DNA of 64,000 bases from Acidobacteriota bacterium (lineage in GTDB: Bacteria > Acidobacteriota > Thermoanaerobaculia > UBA5066): NCBI GenBank assembly GCA_008363385.1, contig RHKY01000046.1:1-64000 (forward strand). The letters are read 5' to 3'. Of the stretch, positions 1 through 7,809 are shown piece by piece. The notes beneath the pieces are model-generated. The model made no database searches, was not told where the DNA came from, and worked only from the letters and a program-made list of their open reading frames with translations. The position numbers were made by a program, and so were the translations under genes. The first letter of the stretch is position 1. Each line of letters opens with the position of its first letter.

Positions 1-765
1 CGCCCGGGCGCCCCGGTACCCGCGGCGCCCGTGATCGCCTTCCCGGCCGGCGCGGCGGTCGTCGTCGAGCCGATGTCGCCGATGCGGAGGAAGATCGCCC
101 AGCGGATGGTCGAGTCGAAGGCGACCTCCGCACACGTCACCACGATCTTCGAGGTCGACTACACGAACGTCGCCCGGCTGAGGGACCGGGTGAAGGACCG
201 CTTCTACGCCCAGCACGGCACCAAGCTCTCGTTCCTGCCGTTCCTCTTCCGCTCCGTGATCGCGGGGCTGAAGGCGCGGCCGCTCGTCAACGCGTCCGTC
301 TCCGGCGAGGACGTCGTCTACCACCGCGAGGTCAACCTCGGGATGGCCGTGGCGCTCGACTGGGGCCTCATCGTCCCCGTCATCAAGGGGGCCGACAACC
401 TCTCGCTCGTCGGGCTGGCCCGCGCGGCGAACGACCTCGCGGCCCGGGCCCGCGCCAAGAAGCTCCTGCCGGACGAGGTCCAGGGCGGGACCTTCACGAT
501 CACGAACCCGGGCGTCTACGGCTCGCTGATCGGCACGCCGATCATCAACCAGCCGCAGGTGGCGATCCTGAGCGTGGGCACCATCGAGAAGCGGCCGAAG
601 GTCGTCGAGCTCCCCGACGGATCCGACGCGATCGCCATCAAGACGATGGGCTACCTCTCCCTCACGTTCGACCACCGCCTCATCGACGGCGCCGAGGCGG
701 ACGCCTTCATGAACGTCGTCAAGTCGACGCTGGAGGCGTCCGACTTCCGGAGCGAGGTCGAGTAG
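1..765 (+). CDS. 2-oxoacid dehydrogenase complex E2 (dihydrolipoamide acyltransferase), 3' part
   Basis: This is the C-terminal catalytic half of an E2 subunit, which passes an acyl group from its lipoyl arm to CoA in the pyruvate, 2-oxoglutarate or branched-chain dehydrogenase complexes. The frame is open from the first base of the window, with an Ala/Pro-rich stretch typical of E2 linkers, so the gene starts outside and lacks its lipoyl and E1/E3-binding domains here. The catalytic signature DHRLIDGA is present near the end (about nt 670-695), as is the usual 'PMSPMRRKIAQRM' opening of the acyltransferase domain. Which of the three complexes it serves cannot be decided from this half. lipB and lipA follow directly, so the lipoylated substrate and the enzymes that load it are neighbours. 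Confidence 0.93.
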   Translation, partial: RPGAPVPAAPVIAFPAGAAVVVEPMSPMRRKIAQRMVESKATSAHVTTIFEVDYTNVARLRDRVKDRFYAQHGTKLSFLPFLFRSVIAGLKARPLVNASVSGEDVVYHREVNLGMAVALDWGLIVPVIKGADNLSLVGLARAANDLAARARAKKLLPDEVQGGTFTITNPGVYGSLIGTPIINQPQVAILSVGTIEKRPKVVELPDGSDAIAIKTMGYLSLTFDHRLIDGAEADAFMNVVKSTLEASDFRSEVE

Positions 766-795
766 CGGGCCGGCGCTCGCGGGTGCGGGGCTCGG

Positions 796-821
796 AAGGG
801 GGGCGGAGGACCGCCCCCCTT
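796..821 (+). terminator. Hairpin terminator after the E2 gene
   Basis: A perfect 9-bp GC stem (798-806 with 811-819) closes an AGGA loop and is flanked by AA on the left and TT on the right. It lies 32 nt past the E2 stop codon and just before the lipB -35 element, which fits a transcription boundary. The T-run is very short. Confidence 0.55.
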
Positions 822-824
822 CGC

Positions 825-855
825 TTGACGGGGGGTGCCCGGCGTCCGGTACGAT
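825..855 (+). promoter_or_regulatory. Predicted lipB promoter, leaderless type
   Basis: TTGACG at 825-830 and TACGAT at 850-855 are separated by 19 bp. The -10 element ends only 5 nt before the lipB ATG, and no Shine-Dalgarno sequence lies between. Transcription would therefore start at or next to the A of the start codon. Confidence 0.5.
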
Positions 856-860
856 CGAGA

Positions 861-1583
861 ATGGATCGCGTCACACGGGTCGTCTCGCTCCTGCCGCGCG
901 GGCCCGTCGGGTTCGAGGAGGTCTACGCCCTCCAGAAGCGGCTCGAGGGGGACGTGAGGGCCGGCGGTCCCGAGCGCCTCCTCCTCCTCGAGCACCGGGA
1001 CGTCATCACGATGGGCCGAAACGCCGACCGCGGGGACCTCCACGTGACGCCCGAGTCCCTCGCGGCGCGCGGCATCGAGCTCGTCACGACCGACCGGGGC
1101 GGGAAGCTCACCTTTCACGGCCCGGGGCAGCTCGTCGCCTACCCGATCCTCGACCTCTCTCGCGGGGAGGCGGACGTGAGGCGGTACGTCCGGCGGCTGG
1201 AGGAGGCGCTGATCCTCACGGCGGCCGACTTCGGCGTCCTCGCGGAGCGGAGCCCCGTCCCGGCGCGCTGGTCGTCGATCTGGGTCGGCAACGAGAAGCT
1301 CGCCGCGATCGGGGTCCACCTGTCGCGCTGGGTGACGACGCACGGCGCCGCGCTGAACGTCTCGACGGACCTCTCGAGGTTCTCGCTCTTCGTCCCCTGC
1401 GGGATCCGGGACGGAGGGGTCACCTCCCTCGCGCGGTGCCTCGCCCCCGCGGCGCCGCCCGGGGTCCCGGCGGTGGCCGAGGCGTTCGTCCGGCGGTTCG
1501 GGGAGGTCTTCGAGCGCAGGACCGAGCCGGACGGCGGGCCGGTGGCCCCGGCCGAGGAGGCGCTCGCGGGGAGGGAGGCCTGA
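861..1583 (+). CDS. lipB: Octanoyl-[acyl-carrier-protein]-protein N-octanoyltransferase LipB
   Basis: LipB transfers octanoate from acyl carrier protein to a lysine of lipoyl domains, the first step of endogenous lipoate assembly. The 240-residue protein has the family blocks in order: LLLEHRDVITMGR (about 41-53), RGGKLTFHGPGQLVAYP (79-95), the catalytic lysine K146 in NEKLAAIGV, and the catalytic cysteine C180 in FVPCGI. The length is normal for LipB. The ATG at 861 is chosen because a TACGAT -10 element lies just upstream and the family N-terminus matches; an earlier in-frame start would run through the promoter. It is followed by a HEAT-like gene and lipA, forming a lipoate-synthesis cluster with the upstream E2 gene. 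Confidence 0.95.
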   Translation: MDRVTRVVSLLPRGPVGFEEVYALQKRLEGDVRAGGPERLLLLEHRDVITMGRNADRGDLHVTPESLAARGIELVTTDRGGKLTFHGPGQLVAYPILDLSRGEADVRRYVRRLEEALILTAADFGVLAERSPVPARWSSIWVGNEKLAAIGVHLSRWVTTHGAALNVSTDLSRFSLFVPCGIRDGGVTSLARCLAPAAPPGVPAVAEAFVRRFGEVFERRTEPDGGPVAPAEEALAGREA

Positions 1584-1600
1584 CGACAGCGGAGGCGACG

Positions 1601-2254
1601 ATGGGACGCGACGACCTGTACGACCTGCTCACCGCCCGGATCGCCCCCTTCGCCTCGGTCGACGGGGCGATCCACTTCGACCGGATCGTCCGCGCGCCGG
1701 TGGACGACGAGACCGTCGGTCTCGTGGCGGAGGGCCTCGTCCACCCCGACCCGGAGACGAGGCGCGCGGCACTCTTCATCTTCGCGGGGCTGCAGGACGA
1801 GAGCCGCGAGCGCCTCGAGCCGTTCCGGCCGCTCGAGAAGCGGGTGCGGGAGCTCCTGATCGACGACGAGGCGCCCGTGAGGTGCGACGCGCTGATGGCC
1901 TACGCCTACTTCGACCCGGCGGACCTCCCGGCGGCCGTCCGGGAGTTCCTGACGGACCCCTGGGGCCGGAACCGCCTCCAGGCCGTCCGGATCCTCGAGG
2001 CCGAGGGGAGCCCCCGGAACCTCCCGTCGCTCCTCTCGATGGGGGTCGACCCGTACCACGAGGAGAGCCCCGAGGACGCACGCGAGTGGCTCGTCGTCCG
2101 CGAGGCCGCGCGCGGCGCCATCGAGCGCGTCGCGGAGACGCGCTTCCCCGAGACGCTCGTCGAGGAAGAGGTCGAGGGGGTCGCCTGCCTCTTCCACGCG
2201 TGGGACCCCGTCTGGCAGTGGGCGGCGAAATGCGGGATCGGGCACCGGGGCTGA
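1601..2254 (+). CDS. HEAT-repeat-like protein of unknown function between lipB and lipA
   Basis: This 217-residue acidic protein has no signal peptide or membrane segment. Its middle has pairs of helices of the HEAT/armadillo kind, for example 'HPDPETRRAALFIFAGL' and 'DDEAPVRCDALMAYAYF', each with the usual Pro/Asp-x-x-x-Arg spacing, so it is probably a small alpha-solenoid protein-binding protein. A good ribosome binding site (GGAGG, 6 nt before ATG) sits in the 17-nt gap after lipB, so it is co-transcribed with lipB. The neighbours suggest, but do not show, a role linked to lipoylation. I do not recognise a named family. Confidence 0.8.
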   Translation: MGRDDLYDLLTARIAPFASVDGAIHFDRIVRAPVDDETVGLVAEGLVHPDPETRRAALFIFAGLQDESRERLEPFRPLEKRVRELLIDDEAPVRCDALMAYAYFDPADLPAAVREFLTDPWGRNRLQAVRILEAEGSPRNLPSLLSMGVDPYHEESPEDAREWLVVREAARGAIERVAETRFPETLVEEEVEGVACLFHAWDPVWQWAAKCGIGHRG

Positions 2255-2285
2255 GCGGCCTCGTGCGGGTAGACTCCCCGCTCCC

Positions 2286-3200
2286 GTGAGCGGCCCGCCC
2301 CTCCCCCGCTTCGTCCCGAGCCCGGACCGCCCGGTCTACGGGGAGACCCCCCGGCCGGAGTGGCTCAAGGTCCGGTACGTCGAGAACGAGTCGACGCGGC
2401 GGATCCTCGACCTCGTCCGGCGGGAGGGCCTCCACACCGTCTGCGAGGAGGCGCGCTGCCCGAACCTCTCCGAGTGCTGGGGCGTCGAGCGGACCGCCAC
2501 GTTCCTGCTGATGGGAGACGTCTGCACGCGGCGGTGCGGCTTCTGCGCGGTGACGCAGGGGACGGGCCGCCCGCTCGACCCACAGGAGCCGCGGAAGGTC
2601 GCCGAGGCGGTCGCGACGATGGGAGTGCGGCACGCCGTCGTCACCTCGGTGAACCGCGACGAGCTCCCGGACGGCGGGGCGGCCCACTTCGCCGCCACGA
2701 TCCGCGCCATCCGCGACCGGAGCCCGGGCGTCTCCGTCGAGGTGCTCGTCCCCGACTTCCTCGGCAGCGCGGAGGCCCTCGGGACCGTGCTCGCCGCCTC
2801 GCCGGAGGTCCTCAACCACAACGTCGAGACGGTCGAGCGCCTCTACCGGCGCGTCCGCCCGGACGCCGTCTACGCCCGCTCGCTCGAGCTCCTCCGCCGC
2901 GCGGCGGCGCACCGCGACGCGTCGCTCCCGTCGACGCGCGTGAAGAGCGGCCTCATGGTCGGCCTCGGCGAGACGAACGGGGAGGTCGTCGCCGTCCTCC
3001 GCGACCTCCGCTCGTCCGGCGTCGACGTCGTCACGATCGGCCAGTACCTCCAGCCGCACGAACGGCGCCTCCCGGTCGAACGGTGGGTCACCCCGGAGGA
3101 GTTCGACGCCTTCCGGCGCGAGGGCGAGGCGATGGGGATCCGCCGCGTGGAGTCGGGCCCCCTCGTCCGCTCCAGCTACCACGCCCGCGCCTCGGTCTGA
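2286..3200 (+). CDS. lipA: Lipoyl synthase LipA (radical SAM)
   Basis: LipA inserts the two sulfur atoms at C6 and C8 of octanoyl groups already bound to E2 or GcvH, using one radical SAM [4Fe-4S] cluster and one sacrificial auxiliary cluster. Both sets of ligands are visible: auxiliary C53, C58 and C64 in CEEARCPNLSEC, and radical SAM C80, C84 and C87 in CTRRCGFC. The conserved C-terminal RSSYHA (about 295-300) supplies the auxiliary-cluster serine. The length of 304 residues is normal. The GTG start has no Shine-Dalgarno sequence, but TAGACT lies 10 nt upstream (2270-2275), so the gene may also have its own leaderless transcript besides read-through from lipB. Confidence 0.96.
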   Translation: MSGPPLPRFVPSPDRPVYGETPRPEWLKVRYVENESTRRILDLVRREGLHTVCEEARCPNLSECWGVERTATFLLMGDVCTRRCGFCAVTQGTGRPLDPQEPRKVAEAVATMGVRHAVVTSVNRDELPDGGAAHFAATIRAIRDRSPGVSVEVLVPDFLGSAEALGTVLAASPEVLNHNVETVERLYRRVRPDAVYARSLELLRRAAAHRDASLPSTRVKSGLMVGLGETNGEVVAVLRDLRSSGVDVVTIGQYLQPHERRLPVERWVTPEEFDAFRREGEAMGIRRVESGPLVRSSYHARASV

Positions 3201-3247
3201 GCCCCCGCGGCACGAGGCTCCCCGCGGGCCGTCCGGGGAAGAAGAAA

Positions 3248-3277
3248 GGCCCGCGGCCGCCTGGGCGGCCGCGGGCC
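3248..3277. terminator. Bidirectional terminator between lipA and the ferredoxin gene
   Basis: A perfect 13-bp stem (3248-3260 with 3265-3277) closes a CTGG loop between two convergent genes. On the minus strand the stem is followed by TTTCTTC, a plausible intrinsic terminator for the ferredoxin gene. On the plus strand the tail is T-poor. Confidence 0.75.
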
Positions 3278-3299
3278 TCGTTCGCGTCCTTCGGGGCCG

Positions 3300-3533
3300 C
3301 TACTCGCCGTCGTCGCCGATCGCCTCGACGGGGCAGGAGTCCATCGCCTCCTTGCACTGGGCCTCCTCCTCGGGAGACTCCGGCTGCTTCGAGACGAAGG
3401 AGTAGCCCTTCTCCTCCTGCCGGGTGAAGTTCGACGGCGCCGTCACGCGGCAGACGTCGCAGTCGATGCACTGGGTGTCCACGTAGAATTTGCCGCCAGC
3501 GTTGTCGGGGTGCTTGTCGTCCTTGTTCGCCAT
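3300..3533 (-). CDS. Small single-cluster [4Fe-4S] ferredoxin
   Basis: This 77-residue soluble protein is an electron carrier with one [4Fe-4S] cluster. Cys22, Cys25 and Cys28 form CIDCDVC, and Cys67 in the CPVEAI motif completes the cluster; Cys60 is an additional cysteine. Size and spacing match the short bacterial ferredoxins with one cubane and a disrupted second half. The ATG at 3533 is chosen over an earlier in-frame start because TATCTT lies on the minus strand 8 nt upstream (3542-3547), the leaderless pattern seen at other genes here. Its redox partner is not evident; a c-type cytochrome gene diverges from it. Confidence 0.9.
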   Translation of the reverse strand: MANKDDKHPDNAGGKFYVDTQCIDCDVCRVTAPSNFTRQEEKGYSFVSKQPESPEEEAQCKEAMDSCPVEAIGDDGE

Positions 3534-3930
3534 CGCCGCCAAAGATAGCACGACGTCGCGGGCCCGCGCGGCGCGACGCGGCGCCGTCGTGGCGCTCCTG
3601 CTCCTCCTCTGCGCCGCGTGCGGCCCCTCCGACCCGGGCGAACGGGTCTGGAAGCGGAAGTGCGCCGGCTGCCACGGGCCCGACGGGCGGGCGAGGACGA
3701 AGTCCGCGGCCGGGCGTCCCTTCGCGGACCTGACCGACGGGCGATGGAATCACGGTCCCGGCCGCGCGGCAATCCGTCGCCTGATCCGGGACGGAGACCC
3801 ACGGAGCCCGATGCCCCCGTACGAGGGGAGGCTCTCGGAGGCGGAGATCGACGCCGTGGTGGACCACGTCCTGAAGCTGGCGGGCCCGGACGGGGCGGCG
3901 TCCCCGGCGGCGCCGCTGGAGGCCCGGTGA
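3523..3930 (+). CDS. Small exported class I c-type cytochrome
   Basis: The protein has an Arg-rich start, a hydrophobic AVVALLLLLCAAC segment resembling a signal or lipoprotein peptide, then a single heme-binding CAGCH and a likely distal Met ligand in SPMPPYEG. It should be a periplasmic, possibly lipid-anchored, monoheme electron carrier. The start is uncertain: no ATG is available, and the TTG at 3523 is chosen because it keeps the basic n-region. A GTG at 3589 would leave almost no n-region. The chosen start overlaps the divergent ferredoxin start by 11 nt. The stop overlaps the next gene's GTG by 4 nt, so the two are translationally coupled. Confidence 0.75.
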   Translation: MFAIAAKDSTTSRARAARRGAVVALLLLLCAACGPSDPGERVWKRKCAGCHGPDGRARTKSAAGRPFADLTDGRWNHGPGRAAIRRLIRDGDPRSPMPPYEGRLSEAEIDAVVDHVLKLAGPDGAASPAAPLEAR

Positions 3931-4601
3931 CCGACGGGACCGTCTCGCTGCCGCTCTTCCCCCTCCCGGGCGTCGTCCTCCTCCCGGAGACGCTCCTGCC
4001 GCTGCACGTCTTCGAGCCGCGCTACCGGGAGATGCTCGCGGACGCCCTCCTAGGCAGCCGCCGGATCGGGATGCAGACCATCGACCCCGAAGCCCCCGCG
4101 GGCTCCGCGGACCAACCGCGCCTCCTCCCCCTCGGCTGCGCCGGGAGGATCGTGGAGCACGAGCCGCTCGAGGACGGCCGCTCGAACATCGTGCTCCGGG
4201 GCGAGTACCGGTACCGGATCGAGGAGGAGCTGCCGGCGGGACGTGCCTACCGGGTCGCGCGCGTCAGGCCGCTCCCGGTCTCTCCCCTGCCGGAGGGCCC
4301 CCCGCCGCGGCCGGGGCGCCGGGAGCTCCGGCGCCTCCTCGCCCGCGAGATCGAGCGCCTCGCCCTCTCGGTCGGGCGGCCGGCGGCGGCCCGGCTCCCG
4401 ACGTCGCTCGGGGACGAAGGGCTCGTCAACGAGGCGGCCTGCCGGCTGGGCCTCTCGCCCGACGAGAAGTACGAGCTGCTCGCGATGGACCGGCTGGACG
4501 AGCGGTACGGCCGCGTCCGAGAGCACGTCCGGGGCCTCCAGCGAAGGCTCGACTTCCTCGCGCCGTACCGCCGCGAGGGGGTCGACCCTTCGAGGAACTG
4601 A
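3927..4601 (+). CDS. LON-substrate-binding-domain protein, stand-alone
   Basis: The 224-residue protein begins with a LON N-terminal (substrate-binding) domain: LPLFPLPGVVLLPETLLPLHVFEPRYREM is the hallmark opening, read here as two adjoining short motifs, LPLFPLPGVVLLP and HVFEPRYREML. No AAA or Lon protease domain follows, so this is the small peptidase-S16-like family often annotated as LON domain-containing protein, of unknown biochemical role. It starts with GTG inside the stop of the cytochrome c gene (GTGA overlap). There is no export signal, so a cytoplasmic protein is coupled to an exported cytochrome. Confidence 0.85.
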   Translation: MTDGTVSLPLFPLPGVVLLPETLLPLHVFEPRYREMLADALLGSRRIGMQTIDPEAPAGSADQPRLLPLGCAGRIVEHEPLEDGRSNIVLRGEYRYRIEEELPAGRAYRVARVRPLPVSPLPEGPPPRPGRRELRRLLAREIERLALSVGRPAAARLPTSLGDEGLVNEAACRLGLSPDEKYELLAMDRLDERYGRVREHVRGLQRRLDFLAPYRREGVDPSRN

Positions 4602-4604
4602 AGA

Positions 4605-4728
4605 GTCCGGGGAGGGCCCCCGCGCGCGCCCCCGGCGCGCGCCGGAAGCCGGTCCCTCCCCTCACCCCTCCCCCCGGCGGTCGCCGTTCCGGTCCGGGGA
4701 GGGCCCACGTGCGCCCCGGTCGTCCGGC
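4605..4728. repeat. Imperfect direct repeat and hairpin between convergent genes
   Basis: The start of the element (gtccggggagggccc) occurs at about 4605-4619 and again at about 4692-4706, each followed by a similar cg-rich tail. Between them lies a perfect hairpin, 9-bp GC arms (4622-4630 with 4634-4642) around CCC, and a C/T-rich stretch. This fills the 142-bp gap between the LON gene and the AAA gene, which converge here. The hairpin could end transcription from both sides, but no T-run is present. Confidence 0.45.
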
Positions 4729-4743
4729 GTCCTCCTCGCCGGC

Positions 4744-6240
4744 TCACATCGGCTTGGAGGCCGAGAGGGCGCGGTCGTGCGCCCAGCTCTTGATCGCCTT
4801 GATCTGCTCCTCCATCGTCTTGGCGAGCGGCACCGTGTTCGTGATGTGACGGCTGACGTCGTCCTCGTTCATGGCGCGCGACTCGTTGTACGCGTCGATG
4901 GCGGCCGACTGGACGATCGCCTCGATCTCGGCCCCGTTGAACCCCTTCGTCGCCTTGGAGAGGAAGACGACGTCGAACTTGTTCAGGTCCGCCTTCCGCT
5001 TCCTCAGGTGGACGGCGAAGATGGCCTTGCGCTCCACCTCGTTCGGCAGGTCGATGAAGAAGACCTGGTCGAATCGCCCCTTCCGGATGAACTCCGCGGG
5101 GAGGAGCTGGATCCGGTTCGCCGTGGCCGCCACGAAGACCAGGGCGTCCTTCTCCTGCATCCAGGTCAGGAAGGTCGAGAAGATCCGGCCGAGCGCCGGG
5201 TCGCCCCCGCCCGCCTCCCGCCCGCCGCTGATGGCCATCTCGATCTCGTCGATCCAGAGGAGGGCCGGCGAGAGCCCCTCGGCCGTCTTCAGCGCCCGGT
5301 GGAACGTGTACTCGGGGTTCTCCGTCCCGAAGACGAGGTTCATGTCGAGGCGGAAGAGCGGGAGGCTCCAGAGCGCCGAGATCGCCTTGACCGAGAGCGA
5401 CTTGCCGCAGCCGGACATCCCCATCATCAGGAGCCCCTTCGGCACGGGAAGGCCCGCGTCGACGGCCTCGCGGGTGAAGAGGTTCCGGCGCTTGACGAGC
5501 CACTCCTTGAGGTTCTCCAGCCCGCCGATGTCGTCGACGGTGAACCGGGGAGGGACGAACTCCAGGACCCCTTCCTTCCGCGAGGACTGCTCCTTCTCGG
5601 CCAGGAGCTCGTCGTAGGCCCCCTCGTCGTAGGACCCGCGCCGGGAGAAGACCTTCGTGTAGACGTGCTCGATCTCGTCCTGGGTCAGCCCCTTGAGGGC
5701 GATGGCGAGCTTCTTGGCCATCGCCTCGGTCAGCGGGACGTTCGGGAGCACCCGCTTTCCCAGGTGGGAGAGGAGGAAGAGGATCTCGGCGTCGTCGGGG
5801 AGGTCGTAGTCGAGGACGAAGAGCTCCTTCTTGACGTCCTCGGGGATGACGAGCCGGGGCGAGACGAGGAAGACGAACCGCCCCCGCCCCTTCAGCTGGC
5901 GGTAGAGGTCCCTCAGCCGCCGGACGACGTCCGGCCGGGAGGCGAGGACGCCCGGCAGGTCCTTCATCAGGAAGAACCCCGGTCCCTGGAACGCCAGGAT
6001 CGCGTCGAGCGCCTTGAGCGGGTCCTCGGTCCCGGGCCAGCGCTCCGGGCCCGCGACGACGCCGTCCACGCAGGTCCAGGTCCCGAACGGGACGGGGGAC
6101 TCGAAGTGCTTCTGGGCCAGCGCCTGGAGAGCCCGCTCCACGCGCCCCTCCTCCCAGCTCTGGACGTAGACGAGGGGGTATCCGCCGAAGAGGACGCGCC
6201 GGATCCGCTCCGGGCCGCGGGGGGTCGGGTTCGCGCTCAT
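4744..6240 (-). CDS. Ycf46-like AAA+ ATPase
   Basis: The protein has 498 residues. An N-terminal region of about 245 residues begins with 'YPLVYVQSWEEGRVERAL' and holds a degenerate P-loop-like fold; a full AAA+ domain follows, with Walker A GMSGCGKS, Walker B LLWIDEIE, sensor/second-region VAATANR and an arginine-finger segment AEFIRKGRFD. This layout fits the Ycf46 family of cyanobacteria, plastids and other bacteria, whose function is unresolved (linked to CO2 use in cyanobacteria). The ATG at 6240 is chosen because TACAAT lies 9 nt upstream on the minus strand with no Shine-Dalgarno sequence. It diverges from the pentapeptide-repeat gene with 35 bp between the start codons. Confidence 0.88.
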   Translation of the reverse strand: MSANPTPRGPERIRRVLFGGYPLVYVQSWEEGRVERALQALAQKHFESPVPFGTWTCVDGVVAGPERWPGTEDPLKALDAILAFQGPGFFLMKDLPGVLASRPDVVRRLRDLYRQLKGRGRFVFLVSPRLVIPEDVKKELFVLDYDLPDDAEILFLLSHLGKRVLPNVPLTEAMAKKLAIALKGLTQDEIEHVYTKVFSRRGSYDEGAYDELLAEKEQSSRKEGVLEFVPPRFTVDDIGGLENLKEWLVKRRNLFTREAVDAGLPVPKGLLMMGMSGCGKSLSVKAISALWSLPLFRLDMNLVFGTENPEYTFHRALKTAEGLSPALLWIDEIEMAISGGREAGGGDPALGRIFSTFLTWMQEKDALVFVAATANRIQLLPAEFIRKGRFDQVFFIDLPNEVERKAIFAVHLRKRKADLNKFDVVFLSKATKGFNGAEIEAIVQSAAIDAYNESRAMNEDDVSRHITNTVPLAKTMEEQIKAIKSWAHDRALSASKPM

Positions 6241-6249
6241 GGAATTCGG

Positions 6250-6267
6250 ATTGTAGACGGGTAAGAT
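6250..6267. promoter_or_regulatory. Face-to-face -10 elements of the AAA / pentapeptide pair
   Basis: On the minus strand TACAAT (6250-6255) lies 9 nt before the AAA start. On the plus strand TAAGAT (6262-6267) lies 8 nt before the pentapeptide GTG. Neither start has a Shine-Dalgarno sequence. The two -10 boxes are only 6 bp apart, so RNA polymerase can probably occupy just one at a time. No convincing -35 was seen for either. Confidence 0.45.
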
Positions 6268-6275
6268 AGGGCACC

Positions 6276-7781
6276 GTGGCAAACCCAGAGCACGTCGAGC
6301 GCGTGAAGGACCCCTCGTGGAACAGCTGGCGGTCCCAGATCGCCGGGATGGTCCCGGACCTGACGGACACCGACCTGTCGGGGCTGGACCTCTCCGGCCG
6401 AGACCTCTCGACCGCCGACCTCTCCCGGACGAAGCTGGACGGGACGAACCTGGACGGCGCCAACCTGGGCCGCGCGATCCTCCGGGGCGCGAGCTTCAAG
6501 GGCGCCTCGCTGAACCGCGCCGACCTGCGCGACTGCGACCTCGAGTTCCTGGTCCTCGACGGGGTGCCGATGGTGGGCGCCTCGATGAAGAACGCGTCGC
6601 TGAAGAACGCCTCGATCAAGGGGTCCGACCTGACGGCGTGCGACCTGACGGGGGCCAAGCTCGAGTCGGGGGAGTTCGCCGGCACGGTCTTCTCCTTCGG
6701 CCGCCTCCTGTACACCAACTTCCGGGGCGTCGGGATCGCGGGCTGCCGCTTCGAGGAGTGCGACCTGACCCAGGCGATCTTCGACGGCGTCGTCTACAAG
6801 GCCGGCTGCTTCGACAAGGCGGTCCTCCGGATGGCCTTCTTCCGCGAGTCGAACCTGGCGGGGACGAGCTTCAAGGGGGCCAAGCTCCTGAAGACGGTCT
6901 TCAAGGGGGCCAACGTCACCGGCTGCGACTTCACGGGGGCCGACCTGACCGAGGCCGACCTGGAGCGGGCGGCCGGGAACGGCTGCGTCTTCTCGGACGC
7001 CGTCATGCGCAAGACGGCGGCCATCAAGGCGGACCTGAGGAAGTCGGTCTTCCTCGGCGCCAGCCTGGACGAGGCCGACTTCACGACGGCGATCCTCGAC
7101 AAGCTCGACCTGAGGACGCCGAAGCTGAAGATGACGAACTTCACCGGGGCCCGCCTGCAGGGCGCGACCGGGATCTCGGCCAACCTCCGCGGGTGCAACT
7201 TCACGGAGGCCGACCTCTCGGCCGCGGACCTCTCCGAGGCGAACCTCGAGGGCGTGATCCTGCCCCGCGCCAAGCTCGCGGGCGCGGTCCTTCGCCGGGC
7301 CAACCTGAAGCGGGCCCGCCTCACGGGCGTGTCCGCCCCCGGGGCCGACCTCTCGGGGACGAACCTGATCGGCGCCGACTGCGAGGACGCCGACTTCTCC
7401 GCGTGCGACCTCCGCTTCTCGCGCGCCATCGGCGCCACCCTCCTCGGCGCCTCGCTCCGGAACACGGCGATCTCCCACGCCGACTTCTCGGAGGCCAAGA
7501 TGGGGGGCACCTCCTTCGTCGGCGCCAAGGGGACGGGGGCCAAGTTCACCGGCCAGCTCCACCTCCGCCTCGTGCTGGCGGCCTCCGCCTTCTTCGACAA
7601 GGGGAAGGGGAAGGTCGAGAAGGTCGAGGACCGGCGCGAGCTGGAGCGGCAGGCGCGGATCGCGAGCCTCGAGAAGGGCGCCGCCGACCGCGACCGCTCC
7701 GTCGCCGGGCGGGGGCCCACCGCGCGCGAGGAGGGGGTCGACGAGACCCGCGGCCGGCGCCGCGGCGGCGACCAGGGCTAG
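6276..7781 (+). CDS. Pentapeptide-repeat protein
   Basis: About 400 of the 501 residues are tandem pentapeptide repeats of the A(D/N)LxG/x type, from 'DLSGLDLSGRDLSTADL' near residue 30 to about residue 420. They predict a long right-handed quadrilateral beta-helix. The last 70 residues are charged and helical ('KGKGKVEKVEDRRELERQ') and look like a docking or dimerisation tail. No signal peptide is seen, so it is cytoplasmic. Repeat proteins of this kind include DNA-gyrase-protecting Qnr/MfpA, but those are shorter; no specific function can be assigned. It diverges from the AAA gene. Confidence 0.9.
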   Translation: MANPEHVERVKDPSWNSWRSQIAGMVPDLTDTDLSGLDLSGRDLSTADLSRTKLDGTNLDGANLGRAILRGASFKGASLNRADLRDCDLEFLVLDGVPMVGASMKNASLKNASIKGSDLTACDLTGAKLESGEFAGTVFSFGRLLYTNFRGVGIAGCRFEECDLTQAIFDGVVYKAGCFDKAVLRMAFFRESNLAGTSFKGAKLLKTVFKGANVTGCDFTGADLTEADLERAAGNGCVFSDAVMRKTAAIKADLRKSVFLGASLDEADFTTAILDKLDLRTPKLKMTNFTGARLQGATGISANLRGCNFTEADLSAADLSEANLEGVILPRAKLAGAVLRRANLKRARLTGVSAPGADLSGTNLIGADCEDADFSACDLRFSRAIGATLLGASLRNTAISHADFSEAKMGGTSFVGAKGTGAKFTGQLHLRLVLAASAFFDKGKGKVEKVEDRRELERQARIASLEKGAADRDRSVAGRGPTAREEGVDETRGRRRGGDQG

Positions 7782-7809
7782 GCCAGGCCGCGCGCTCGGC
7801 GGGTGCCGG

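Noticed and set aside
4247-6718. Open frames opposite the AAA and pentapeptide genes
   Set aside because: They are Arg/Pro/Gly-rich shadows with no start signal and no domain.
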